Shown here one piece after another: positions 37,978 through 47,172 of a stretch of DNA of 64,000 nucleotides. The stretch's first letter is position 1. Each line of letters opens with the position of its first letter. The notes beneath the pieces are model-generated. The model worked only from the letters and a program-made list of their open reading frames with translations. It was not told the DNA's origin and ran no database searches. Location of the stretch: the NCBI GenBank assembly GCA_900317505.1, contig ONHB01000003.1, positions 62,001-126,000 of the forward strand, read 5' to 3'. The translations under genes and the position numbers were made by a program. The DNA is from an uncultured Lachnospiraceae bacterium. Its GTDB lineage: Bacteria; Bacillota; Clostridia; Lachnospirales; Lachnospiraceae.

Positions 37978-39434
37978 CAGCCATTCACCTCGCTCGCTCT
38001 TTTTACTGCTTCAATAACAGCACCGGCCTTGTTGGCACATTCCAGATATTCATTTTCGGGAATACTGTCGGCAACAATTCCGGCTCCCGCCTGTATATAT
38101 ACCTTGTCGCCCTTTTTTACCGCTGTACGGATGGCAATGCACACATCCAGATTTCCGGAAAAATCAAGGTAACCGATGGCACCGCCATATACACCTCTGC
38201 TATCCTTTTCCAATTCATCTATGATCTCACAGGCTCTGAACTTGGGTGCTCCCGATAAGGTTCCGGCAGGAAGCATGGTTGCGATCGTATCACATCCATC
38301 TTTATCCTTGCGAAGCTTCCCGCAAACCACGGATGCAATATGCATAACCTTTGAAAAACGATGGATCTGCATATATTCTTCAACTGCCACACTTCCGTAT
38401 TCGGAAATTTTTCCGATATCATTTCTGGCAAGATCCACCAGCATGTTGTGCTCGGCACGTTCTTTTTCATCGTCTAAAAGCTCTTTTTCCAATGCCAGAT
38501 CTTCGGCAGCCGTCTCACCTCTTTGTCTGGTTCCGGCAACCGGAAATGTCGTAAGCTTTCCGTTTTCCAGTTTTACCATGGTCTCCGGTGAGGTTCCGGC
38601 GATCTGTAAATCATCACACTGGATAAAATACATATACGGGGAAGGATTGGTTGTCCGAAGCACCCGGTAGGTATTTAACAGACTGCTGTGATAGTCGGCC
38701 TCAAACCTTCTGGAAATAACCCCCTGGAAAATATCGCCTTCCTTTATATAGTACTTCGTGCGTTCCACCATCGTGCAGTACTCTTCTTTGGAAGTATTGC
38801 AGGTAAATTCCACATCTTCCTGTGCAGTTTCCGGCATGAGCGGCGTATTATCATAAATCAGGTGTATGATCTTGTCGATCTCCAAAAGTGCTGCATTGTA
38901 ACCCTGCTCTCCTTTGTCACTATAATAATTGACGATCACCACAATTTTTTGTTTGAGATGATCATAAGCGATCACCTTGTCAAAAAGCATCAGATTATAA
39001 TCATCAAATTCACTGGATTTCAATTTTAACTTCGGCTCTGCATATCCGATCATTTCATAGGAAAAGTGACCAACAAATCCACCTGTAAAAGAAGGCATCT
39101 GATCTATTTTCGGTGATTTATATCGATTGAGCTGCTCTCTTAATGCATCCATGGGATCTCTTTGCATCTTCTGCTCAATGGCTCCACTTTTTAAGGTAAC
39201 CACACCCGCTTTGGCTGAAATCTGCAACAGGGGATTGACACCTAAAAATGAATATCTGCCCCATTTGTTTCCGCCCTCGACACTTTCAAGCAGGAAAAAT
39301 CTGCTGTCTATCTGTGCAAGCTTTCGAAGCAATGTGATCGGTGTTACAACATCTGCATATATTTCCCGGCATACCGGAATGATGTCGTAATCCTTTTCAT
39401 ACTGTTTTGCTGTTTCATAATCCGGATAATACAT
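37977..39434 (-). CDS. trpE: Anthranilate synthase component I
   Basis: It converts chorismate to anthranilate and is the first gene of the operon. It has 485 residues. LLESVEGGNKWGRYSF forms the tryptophan feedback site, and the C-terminal core includes AGTSPETMVKLENG, PVAGTRQRG, MLVDLARNDIG and PAGTLSGAPK. An AAGGAGAGGAG site precedes the start. The T-box leader lies directly upstream. Confidence 0.95.
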   Translation of the reverse strand: MYYPDYETAKQYEKDYDIIPVCREIYADVVTPITLLRKLAQIDSRFFLLESVEGGNKWGRYSFLGVNPLLQISAKAGVVTLKSGAIEQKMQRDPMDALREQLNRYKSPKIDQMPSFTGGFVGHFSYEMIGYAEPKLKLKSSEFDDYNLMLFDKVIAYDHLKQKIVVIVNYYSDKGEQGYNAALLEIDKIIHLIYDNTPLMPETAQEDVEFTCNTSKEEYCTMVERTKYYIKEGDIFQGVISRRFEADYHSSLLNTYRVLRTTNPSPYMYFIQCDDLQIAGTSPETMVKLENGKLTTFPVAGTRQRGETAAEDLALEKELLDDEKERAEHNMLVDLARNDIGKISEYGSVAVEEYMQIHRFSKVMHIASVVCGKLRKDKDGCDTIATMLPAGTLSGAPKFRACEIIDELEKDSRGVYGGAIGYLDFSGNLDVCIAIRTAVKKGDKVYIQAGAGIVADSIPENEYLECANKAGAVIEAVKRASEVNG

Positions 39435-39471
39435 CTTTTAGCACTCCTCTCCTTAAATTTGATAATTGATA

Positions 39472-39781
39472 AATAAAAAAAGCTTCTGCCCCCGACTAGG
39501 GACAAAAGCTATAATTAACCTCTGCGGTACCACCCATATTGATTGTACAATCCACTCTGTCTGCATACACACTATATGCACCCTCCTGATAACGGGTAGG
39601 GAACCCGTTGACGTCTACTTTGCAATCAGATCTAAAGATCTAAGTCATGCATTTCAAGTCACCCTCGCAAGTCCATTCAATCATTTCTACCATGCTGCAT
39701 TCCACCTGCCGCAGCTCTCTGTGATGTCTTCCATGATCTACTTCTCTCGCTCATTGGTTTATTGCTTTATTGTATTAAACT
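39472..39781 (-). ncRNA. Trp-specific T-box riboswitch (trp operon leader)
   Basis: On the minus strand the leader starts near 39781 and has the T-box layout. Stem I carries an AGTAGA bulge region and a specifier loop reading GAATGGACTT, so the specifier codon is TGG (39675-39673) for tRNA-Trp. The T-box core GGGTGGTACCGC (39535-39524) is the antiterminator bulge. It is followed by a terminator hairpin (AGCTTTTGTCCC...GGGGGCAGAAGCT, then T7) ending near 39472. Uncharged tRNA-Trp would stabilise the antiterminator and let the operon be read. This leader fills the long gap between trpE and the methyltransferase gene. Confidence 0.93.
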
Positions 39782-39787
39782 ACTAAG

Positions 39788-39816
39788 ATAGTAATATATC
39801 GGGTGGGATTTGTCAA
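39788..39816 (-). promoter_or_regulatory. trp operon promoter
   Basis: On the minus strand a perfect TTGACA (39816-39811) is 17 bases from TACTAT (39793-39788), directly upstream of the T-box. Confidence 0.88.
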
Positions 39817-39969
39817 GGGAAAATCTTTGGAATTGGGGAATAAGAATTTGGAAATAAAAACTCCATATGATAAACCTTGAGTATGCCATATATGTATCGT
39901 ATAATTGAAATTATCCTGCAGAAATGCATTTACAGATATTCTGATCTTATTACATAAAGAGAATTTACC

Positions 39970-40791
39970 ATGCCGACCAATAATATTAACATTATAGACA
40001 TCACAGATCTGGCCAGTCCTGACCTTTTACCATATACTATGCGCGAAGTGGATCTTCTCCGCTACTACGAACCAAAGGAAGGTCTTTTCATTGCGGAAAG
40101 CCCCAAGGTCATACGCCGCGCCATAGATGCCGGTTACGAAGTAGTTTCTGCTTTGGTCGAACACGACCATATAAAGCATCCGACTGATGAAATATCTGAT
40201 GTATTATCCAGCCTTACGGATGTACCGGTTTATACTGCCGAATTTGATGTTTTAACAAATCTTACCGGCTACAAGCTTACCCGCGGAATGCTTGCGCTCA
40301 TGCGCAGAAGAGTCCTTCCTTCTGTATCTGATATTTGCAAAGATATGACAAGAATCGCTGTTTTGGAAGATGTTGTCAATCCCACGAACCTCGGTGCCAT
40401 TTTCCGAAGTGCCGCTGCCTTGAATGTTGATGCCATACTTCTGACACCGGCATGCACAGATCCATTATACAGGCGTGCTGCCAGAGTCAGCATGGGAACC
40501 GTTTTTCAGATTCCATGGACATTTTTAAGAAATGGATATGCAGAAATGAAAGAACTTGGTTATAAGACTGCCGCAATGGCTCTGACACACCGTTCGATTT
40601 CTCTTTCCGATCCGGCTCCTGCAAAAGAAAAGAAGTTAGCTATCATTCTAGGATCCGAAGGAAACGGCCTGAAACAGGAAACCATTGATCTATGTGATTA
40701 TACCATCCGTATCCCTATGCGGGAAAATGTAGATTCTCTCAATGTTGCAGCAGCAAGCGCTGTTGCCTTCTGGGAGTTATGTAAGAAATAA
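39970..40791 (+). CDS. TrmH/SpoU-family RNA 2'-O-ribose methyltransferase
   Basis: A 273-residue protein with an N-terminal substrate-binding region and a C-terminal SPOUT knot. Motif 1 is NPTNLGAIFRSAAAL, motif 2 ILGSEGNGL, and motif 3 IPMRENVDSLNVAAASAVAFW. It methylates rRNA or tRNA using SAM; the site cannot be told from the sequence. It is followed 27 bases later by a DUF3592-like gene. Confidence 0.88.
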   Translation: MPTNNINIIDITDLASPDLLPYTMREVDLLRYYEPKEGLFIAESPKVIRRAIDAGYEVVSALVEHDHIKHPTDEISDVLSSLTDVPVYTAEFDVLTNLTGYKLTRGMLALMRRRVLPSVSDICKDMTRIAVLEDVVNPTNLGAIFRSAAALNVDAILLTPACTDPLYRRAARVSMGTVFQIPWTFLRNGYAEMKELGYKTAAMALTHRSISLSDPAPAKEKKLAIILGSEGNGLKQETIDLCDYTIRIPMRENVDSLNVAAASAVAFWELCKK

Positions 40792-40818
40792 CAAATATAC
40801 CACAGAAAGGAACCCACA

Positions 40819-41358
40819 ATGTCAACATCTTTCATCATATTACTGTCCCTTGGTGCTCCCGCGATCATACTTCTGCTCACAGGTATCATAATCGCCCTAT
40901 GCACTTCTAAAAAGAAAGCTCACTGCACCTGCCAGACCGTAGGAACAGTCTATGGCTACCGGTACGCCGGAGGCAACGGTGACTGTTCAGTTGCGCCACG
41001 GGCAGAATTTTATGTCGGTGGTCAGAAATACAAGGCCTACAGACATTATAAAGGCGTTGTGGCAAGTACCAAAGTCGCACCGGATCCCGACAGCCTGTTT
41101 GGAAATCAGGATTCTTTCTGGATATCCGAAAGAGACTGGTTCCACATCAACAAAAAGGGTCTGTGCACCAATTATAAAAAAATGGCGCAGGAGGTCTGGC
41201 CAGTCGGCTCCGATGTCACGATCCTCTACAATCCCGACAAACCCAGACAGGCCTATGTGGAAAAAGTTGTCGTCAATACAGTCGTTCCGATCGTCTTTAT
41301 CGGCTGTGGATTACTTCTGATGCTGTTGGCAGTGATGGGATATATCCTTTTTTTGTGA
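40819..41358 (+). CDS. DUF3592-like membrane protein
   Basis: A 179-residue protein with an N-terminal helix (about residues 5-28) and a C-terminal helix (about 152-178) flanking a beta-rich loop. VTILYNPDKPRQAYVE is the DUF3592 signature. Function is unknown. It probably shares a transcript with the methyltransferase gene upstream. Confidence 0.68.
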   Translation: MSTSFIILLSLGAPAIILLLTGIIIALCTSKKKAHCTCQTVGTVYGYRYAGGNGDCSVAPRAEFYVGGQKYKAYRHYKGVVASTKVAPDPDSLFGNQDSFWISERDWFHINKKGLCTNYKKMAQEVWPVGSDVTILYNPDKPRQAYVEKVVVNTVVPIVFIGCGLLLMLLAVMGYILFL

Positions 41359-41514
41359 TCATCTTTCAATCAAACCTTGTCATTTTCTGCTATTTACGAT
41401 ATTATAATTTCAGTCAATATACATACCAGAAAGCCAATGCAATCTGATATCAAAAGGACAGAATATCTATTGTCCGGACATTAATCCATCAATAAAAGAA
41501 AAGAGGATACGAGA

Positions 41515-42738
41515 ATGGAAAAAGTTATCTTAGCCTATTCAGGCGGACTTGACACAACTGCGGTTATTCCGTGGTTAAAAGAAACTTATGGTTATGAAGT
41601 TGTATGCTGCTGTATCGACTGCGGTCAGGGCGAAGAGCTTGACGGACTGGAAGAACGCGCTAAGCTTTCCGGTGCTTCCAAGCTTTACATCGAAGATGTT
41701 GTTGATGATTTATGCGACAACTACATCATGCCCTGTGTTCAGGCCGGTGCAGTTTACGAACATAAATATCTGATGGGAACTGCTATGGCAAGACCCGCTA
41801 TCGCAGCTAAATTAGTTGAAATTGCAAGAAAAGAAGATGCTGTTGCTATCTGCCATGGTGCAACCGGTAAAGGAAATGACCAGATCCGTTTTGAACTTGG
41901 TATCAAGGCTTTAGCACCCGACATCAAAGTTATTGCTCCCTGGCGTGACGACAAATGGCAGATGGATTCCCGTGAAGCAGAAATTGAATACTGCAAGGCT
42001 CATGGCATCGACCTTCCTTTTGGAACAGACCAGTCATACAGCCGTGACAGAAACATCTGGCACATCAGTCATGAAGGTCTGGAGCTTGAAAATCCTGCTC
42101 TTGCACCCAACTATGATCACATGCTTGTCCTTGGCGTGACACCTGAGAAAGCCCCTGATGAAGACGTTGAGCTTACTCTCACTTTTGAAAAAGGTGTTCC
42201 CACTTCTTTAAACGGAAAGAAAATGAAAGTATCCGATATCATCCGTGAATTAAATACCATCGGCGGCAAACATGGTATCGGTATTGTAGATATCGTAGAA
42301 AACCGTGTTGTAGGTATGAAGAGCCGTGGCGTTTACGAAACTCCTGGCGGAACCATCCTGATGGAAGCTCATCAGCAGCTTGAGGAACTGGTTCTTGACC
42401 GTGATACCATCGCATTAAAATTAGAGCTTGGCAGCAAGCTTGCAAGCCTTGTATACGAAGGAAAATGGTTTACACCTGCACGTGAAGCAATCTCTGCTTT
42501 CGTTGATGTTACCCAGCAGTATGTAACAGGCGAAGTTAAATTACGTCTGTACAAAGGAAACATCATCAAAAACGGTACAACCTCTCCTTACTCACTTTAC
42601 AGCGAATCACTTGCATCCTTTACAACCGGTGATATGTATGATCATCATGATGCAGAAGGCTTCATCACATTATGGGGACTTCCGTTAAAGGTACGTGCAA
42701 TGCGCATGAACGAGTTAAAGAAAGAAAACAAAAAATAA
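41515..42738 (+). CDS. argG: Argininosuccinate synthase
   Basis: It condenses citrulline and aspartate with ATP in arginine synthesis. It has 407 residues. The PP-loop is AYSGGLDTT near residue 8, with GKGNDQIRFE and the substrate-binding SYSRDRNIWHISHEG. An AGAGGAT site lies just before the start. argH is not adjacent. The 156-base gap upstream shows no ARG-box I can be sure of. Confidence 0.96.
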   Translation: MEKVILAYSGGLDTTAVIPWLKETYGYEVVCCCIDCGQGEELDGLEERAKLSGASKLYIEDVVDDLCDNYIMPCVQAGAVYEHKYLMGTAMARPAIAAKLVEIARKEDAVAICHGATGKGNDQIRFELGIKALAPDIKVIAPWRDDKWQMDSREAEIEYCKAHGIDLPFGTDQSYSRDRNIWHISHEGLELENPALAPNYDHMLVLGVTPEKAPDEDVELTLTFEKGVPTSLNGKKMKVSDIIRELNTIGGKHGIGIVDIVENRVVGMKSRGVYETPGGTILMEAHQQLEELVLDRDTIALKLELGSKLASLVYEGKWFTPAREAISAFVDVTQQYVTGEVKLRLYKGNIIKNGTTSPYSLYSESLASFTTGDMYDHHDAEGFITLWGLPLKVRAMRMNELKKENKK

Positions 42739-42747
42739 TGATTTTTC

Positions 42748-42788
42748 AAATGAAGCTATGGCTCAAAGTCATAGCTTCATTTCTTTTT
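42748..42788. terminator. Terminator between argG and the YczE-like gene
   Basis: AAATGAAGCTATG and CATAGCTTCATTT form a 13-base stem followed on the plus strand by CTTTTT. It overlaps the end of the minus-strand gene. Confidence 0.85.
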
Positions 42789-43380
42789 GTATGAGCTTCT
42801 GAAACATACTGATAAACGGTCCTGTAAAAAAAGCACTGATCATTGTCCCAATTCCCACTACCGAACCGGTCATGCCTCCTATCACAATACAGATCACATC
42901 TGTGATAATGCGAATAAGTCTGTACGGTACTTTTTGTGCTGATCTTTCAAAAATAATCTTTCCAAGCGCATCGTAGGCTGCAATCCCCATATCACATTCC
43001 ATATATAAAGCCGCACCAAAGCACATGAATACAATGCCTAACAATAGGAAGATAATTCTCATTCCGGTGTGCCCGTATATCCCACTCTCCGTTATTCCGA
43101 AAAGACCAAATAAATAAGAAAACAATTCTACAATATATGCCGAAAAAAACATATTTGCAATGGCTCCCGGCCCCAGAATAGACGGCTTTAATACAAAAAG
43201 CGGAATAAACAATACAATATTAAAAAGCAGCTGATAGGTCCCATAGCGGATTGGGAGCAGACTGCTCACTCCCAGATTCATACAGTTAAAAGGATCTGTT
43301 CCAAAATCAGAAATTTTTAACAGCGTTACCCCCATAGCGATCACAATAATAGCGATCATCATATAGCAAAACCTTTTCAT
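42769..43380 (-). CDS. YczE/YyaS-like integral membrane protein
   Basis: A 203-residue protein with about five hydrophobic helices, starting at 43380 (GGAG six bases upstream). The motif KISDFGTDPFNCMNLG after the first helix, and its echo MECDMGIAAYDALG later, are typical of the YitT/YczE membrane family of unknown function. It follows the beta-helix gene by a few bases and may be co-transcribed with it. Confidence 0.72.
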   Translation of the reverse strand: MKRFCYMMIAIIVIAMGVTLLKISDFGTDPFNCMNLGVSSLLPIRYGTYQLLFNIVLFIPLFVLKPSILGPGAIANMFFSAYIVELFSYLFGLFGITESGIYGHTGMRIIFLLLGIVFMCFGAALYMECDMGIAAYDALGKIIFERSAQKVPYRLIRIITDVICIVIGGMTGSVVGIGTMISAFFTGPFISMFQKLIQKEMKL

Positions 43381-43394
43381 GTCAAACTCCATTT

Positions 43395-44489
43395 TTAATT
43401 CAACAATTCCGAACCGCTCTGCCAGTTAGCATCTGCTAACGATCCTAAATTATCATCGATCAGGCAGTCCGTATTATTTTGTGCTACAATCAGCTTCTTT
43501 CTGGCACCATCCATCATGGTATTATTCCGGATGATGCATCCTTTACTGTCTTCAATAACAATTCCATAGTCAGGTGAAAGCACACCACCGCCTCCATCAT
43601 TTCTGCCTACCCGCATCGTATTGCCGGACAATGTCATATTGGAACAATTCCTTAAAAGCACATGACAGCCGGTATTTTTTGTAGGATAACCTTCCAGATA
43701 TGCACCGGAACGTCTGAATATATTTCCGGTTACGGATACCAAAGCTACCTTTTTATCGCCGCCCAGTTCGACTGCCGGACCATGACTCCGGTCAAAAAAA
43801 TTACCGGTCAGGTTATAACTGTCACCAAATGGAAAGCAAAATCCACCTCTGTAATTCCATTCAACACGGTTACCGGTTGCCGTAATAGACGCAACAACAT
43901 TTCCACCTTTGATTCCCCATCTCTCATTGTAGGAAAACCAGTTATCCATGACAAACCCATCCCATCCATCAATAAACAGACCATTCTGTCCATTATGGTG
44001 AAACATGGAATGACGGATTGAAAAGCACCAGATATGTTCGAGATGAACTCCGTCCCCGGAAAAACCGCCAATCCGGCAGTCATCGATAATCGGTGTATCC
44101 TCTTCACTTCCACCATTGTATTTGTCCCAGTAAAGCTTCACGCCATGCACCGGCTGTCCATCGGTTGTAACAAGGCCATTGCCACATAAACACATTCCAC
44201 GAATGGCACATCCAAAGGCACCGGTAATATCGATCATCGAATCTTCTTTACATGTTTTCAGACAAAAGACAGACGCTCCATCCGAACGGTAAGACCATGC
44301 CGATACTCCCTCTAAAGAAACTCCCTGTCCATGCATTTTCAAATGTCCTACCACATATCTTCCCGGCGGAACAATGACCTTGCCACAGCACATTGCTGCA
44401 TCATCCAACGCTCTCTGCACGGCATCCGTGCAATCCATGATGCCGTCTCCAACTGCTCCATAGTCCAATACATTAAATTCATTTTTCAT
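43395..44489 (-). CDS. Right-handed beta-helix protein (pectate-lyase-superfamily fold)
   Basis: A 364-residue protein starting MKNEFNVLDYGAVGDGIMDC, the usual opening of glycosyl hydrolase 28 / pectate-lyase-like proteins, followed by TDAVQRALDDA. The rest consists of repeated short beta strands with asparagine ladders (GNTMRVG, RNNTMMDGAR). The start at 44489 has GGGAGG upstream. There is no signal peptide, so it would be cytoplasmic. A polysaccharide-active role is likely, supported by the divergent AraC regulator; the substrate is unknown. Confidence 0.75.
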   Translation of the reverse strand: MKNEFNVLDYGAVGDGIMDCTDAVQRALDDAAMCCGKVIVPPGRYVVGHLKMHGQGVSLEGVSAWSYRSDGASVFCLKTCKEDSMIDITGAFGCAIRGMCLCGNGLVTTDGQPVHGVKLYWDKYNGGSEEDTPIIDDCRIGGFSGDGVHLEHIWCFSIRHSMFHHNGQNGLFIDGWDGFVMDNWFSYNERWGIKGGNVVASITATGNRVEWNYRGGFCFPFGDSYNLTGNFFDRSHGPAVELGGDKKVALVSVTGNIFRRSGAYLEGYPTKNTGCHVLLRNCSNMTLSGNTMRVGRNDGGGGVLSPDYGIVIEDSKGCIIRNNTMMDGARKKLIVAQNNTDCLIDDNLGSLADANWQSGSELLN

Positions 44490-44621
44490 ATATAGCCCTC
44501 CCTTTGATATACACAAAATTTCTTTGTTGTTTTTAATTATATCTTTACAGCATGATTATTCCATGGAATAATTGATACAATATATGCACAAAATAATACA
44601 AAACAAGAAAGGTAATATCAT

Positions 44622-45491
44622 ATGTATATTTATTCAGCATATTTAAATGATTCCCTTTTAAACTACAAGGATGACATACATCCACTTTCCATATTAAGCT
44701 GTGGGCAGTACCGCTTATCATCCGACGATAAGCTTCTACCTACCTTCCGGCCAAAGGGACGTCTGGATTACCAGCTCATTTATATTGCGTCCGGTGTTGC
44801 ACATTTTTATTTTGGAGCCGATCAAAAAGAAACGATTGTGTCCGCCGGGACCTTTATCCTGTTCCGGCCAAAGGAATACCAGAAATATACCTATTATGGC
44901 TCAGAGCATACAGAAGCCTTCTGGATCCACTTTTCCGGTCACAGTGTTAAAAAGATTCTGAAATCCTGCGGTATTCCACTTGATAAAAAGCTTCTTTTTC
45001 CAGAAACACATGCACTTTATGCAGATACCTTCAAACAGATCATAAATGAAATCAATCAAAAAGACAGTGGATATGAAATGATGATCGAATTGCTTTTCAA
45101 AAGACTGCTGCTACTGATATCCAGAAATTGCAAATCTGATAAAGATCACAAAGAAAGCTTTGCAATGAAAGAAGCAGAGCTTGCCATGAAGTACTTTCAG
45201 GAGCATTATCATGAAAATATCAGTATTGAAGAATATGCAGCTTCCAGAGGTATGAGTATCAGCTGGTTTATCCGTATTTTCAAGGAATACGCCGGCTGCA
45301 CGCCGCTTCAATATATTCTCTCAAGACGGATCATCAATGCCCAGACTTTGTTGGAGTCCACGGACTATTCCATTAACGAGATCAGCAATATTGTCGGCTA
45401 TGACAACCAGCTATATTTCAGCCGGTTATTTACAAAGCAAAAAGGGATGTCACCTCAGAAATACAGAAATGCGATACGGGAAAATAAATAA
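44622..45491 (+). CDS. AraC-family transcriptional regulator
   Basis: A 289-residue protein with an N-terminal cupin-like sensor (LIYIASGVAHFYFG, GTFILFRPKEYQKY) and two C-terminal helix-turn-helix motifs (SIEEYAASRGMSISWFIRIF and EISNIVGYDNQLYFSRLFTK). It is divergent from the beta-helix gene across a gap of 132 bases, the standard arrangement for a sugar-responsive activator and its target. Confidence 0.88.
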   Translation: MYIYSAYLNDSLLNYKDDIHPLSILSCGQYRLSSDDKLLPTFRPKGRLDYQLIYIASGVAHFYFGADQKETIVSAGTFILFRPKEYQKYTYYGSEHTEAFWIHFSGHSVKKILKSCGIPLDKKLLFPETHALYADTFKQIINEINQKDSGYEMMIELLFKRLLLLISRNCKSDKDHKESFAMKEAELAMKYFQEHYHENISIEEYAASRGMSISWFIRIFKEYAGCTPLQYILSRRIINAQTLLESTDYSINEISNIVGYDNQLYFSRLFTKQKGMSPQKYRNAIRENK

Positions 45492-45562
45492 AAAAATCAA
45501 AATAAGAAATTCAAAAGACACAAATAAACCAGCAAACGAATAGAAAATGTTAAAACAAGCAG

Positions 45563-45607
45563 AAAAAAGAGACCTCCGGAAATTTCCCGGACGGTCTCTC
45601 TTTTTTT
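45563..45607. terminator. Bidirectional terminator between araC-like and AAA+ genes
   Basis: AGAGACC with an inner TCCGG pairs with CCGGA and GGTCTCT; seven T residues follow on the plus strand and six on the minus strand. Confidence 0.85.
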
Positions 45608-45621
45608 CTATAAAACTGACA

Positions 45622-47109
45622 CTATGCCAGCAATTCTTTTATCATATCTGAATCATATGTCACACAGGTCATCTTTTCTGCCTCGATCCGATACAAAGCA
45701 TTAGCTGCAATATGCTCTGCTGCCTGCTCAATATCACGGATACCGGAGGTCCCTTTAAATACATCCATAATAGTATCCAAGGCATCCTCTGTGATCACAA
45801 TCTCCTCCTCCTTTAAGCCAATACGCTTTAAAACCTTTGGCATTGCAAAACGGGTAAAGATCACACGCTTTTCTTCCAGCGTATAATCCGGAAGCTCAAT
45901 AACTGCAAAACGTGACATCAAAGGTGCACTGATCGCCTTTTTATCATTGGCAGTAGCAATCGGATATACTCCGGTCGTCGGAATATTACACTCAATATAG
46001 TTGTCCGTAAATCCCAGATTATCAAGCAAGGTCAATAACACATCTGCCGGATTTCCGTTTCCTTTTCCTGCAGAGGCTTTATCAAGCTCGTTGATGATAA
46101 ACAACAGGTTGGAGCTTTCTGCGTTAGCAAAGGCTTCCATAATAAGACCGGGCTTTGCATTGGCATAAATACGTGAGCTTCCTGTAAGCTGCTCCGGATC
46201 GTTAATGGAACTCATCTCCAGGGTTGTCCATGACATTTTTAAAATTTTGGCAACCGCATAGGCAATCTGTGATTTACCGGTTCCGGCAGGACCAATCAGC
46301 AAAATACCATATGCCGGAAGTGTATGTGTACGGTTGATCTGGATGATAGTCTCGATAATACGCTGCTTCACATTGTCCAGTCCATACAGCTCCTCATCCA
46401 GAATTTTTCTTGCCTCAACCGGATCAATCGGCTGAAAATCTGTATTTTTCCACTGAATATTGAGCATGATGGAAAGAGCTCTCTGCGCATGACGTCTCTC
46501 TTCGGGCGTAACCTCTGTGGATTTGGCAACTGCCAGATTTCTCCTTGCCCACATACGGATGTTGTCGGGAAGGGTGCTTCCTGCACACATCAGGTAGTCT
46601 GTGATACTCTGGATACTGGTAAGCTTCATATCATCTGAATCTTCCATTTCATCAATATCCACGGTTGTCTGTGAAGGTGCATCACTCTGGAAAAGACGCT
46701 CAATCATAAACTGCAGAAAACCGTTTTCTCCGGAAATTTTACTGCCACGCATGGCAACTCCGGTTTCATGGATCTTGTATACGGCATACCCCTTATCTGT
46801 TGGCTTACCGGACAGGCGAACCATGATATGATTTTCACCAAGCCATTTTATCAGATTTTCAAAACGTGCATCCAGCGTCAGAATATCATGATTGGATTTT
46901 TCTTCATCTTTTTCATATACAAAAGCGGTACCGGTTACCGGTGCCATAAACATACCGGATGAATGATGAACCATCTTTTTGTCCCGGTCCTCCAACAGCA
47001 TGATTGGATGCTCTGCATCTGCAAAATGCTCATCTGTATAAATCAACTCATATGTTTTTTCTGCTTTTACAGCATCTTTCTTTTCCTGGTTAAAATCAAA
47101 AACAGGCAT
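45622..47109 (-). CDS. Lon-like AAA+ ATPase without a protease domain
   Basis: A 495-residue protein. Residues about 1-230 have no clear family. The AAA+ module then follows Lon closely: EARKILDEELYGLDNVKQRI, Walker A GPAGTGKS, GSSRIYANAKPGLIMEAF, sensor 1 PIATAND, MSRFAVIEL, and a helical lid GTSGIRDIEQAAEHIAANAL. The Lon serine-lysine protease domain is absent and the protein ends at the lid. The Walker B motif reads LLFIINELDK, so the acidic pair is Asn-Glu instead of Asp-Glu, which should weaken ATP hydrolysis. It follows the Tet(M)-like fusion gene by 63 bases on the same strand, so a shared role is possible. Confidence 0.78.
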   Translation of the reverse strand: MPVFDFNQEKKDAVKAEKTYELIYTDEHFADAEHPIMLLEDRDKKMVHHSSGMFMAPVTGTAFVYEKDEEKSNHDILTLDARFENLIKWLGENHIMVRLSGKPTDKGYAVYKIHETGVAMRGSKISGENGFLQFMIERLFQSDAPSQTTVDIDEMEDSDDMKLTSIQSITDYLMCAGSTLPDNIRMWARRNLAVAKSTEVTPEERRHAQRALSIMLNIQWKNTDFQPIDPVEARKILDEELYGLDNVKQRIIETIIQINRTHTLPAYGILLIGPAGTGKSQIAYAVAKILKMSWTTLEMSSINDPEQLTGSSRIYANAKPGLIMEAFANAESSNLLFIINELDKASAGKGNGNPADVLLTLLDNLGFTDNYIECNIPTTGVYPIATANDKKAISAPLMSRFAVIELPDYTLEEKRVIFTRFAMPKVLKRIGLKEEEIVITEDALDTIMDVFKGTSGIRDIEQAAEHIAANALYRIEAEKMTCVTYDSDMIKELLA

Positions 47110-47172
47110 ATCCCAAACCTCTCATTCGTTTTCTCTTATTGTTACTTCCATCATATTATAATCTATGTTTTA

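Noticed and set aside
39472-39781. Trp leader-peptide attenuator
   Set aside because: No short ORF with tandem Trp codons; the T-box core and specifier loop explain the leader better.
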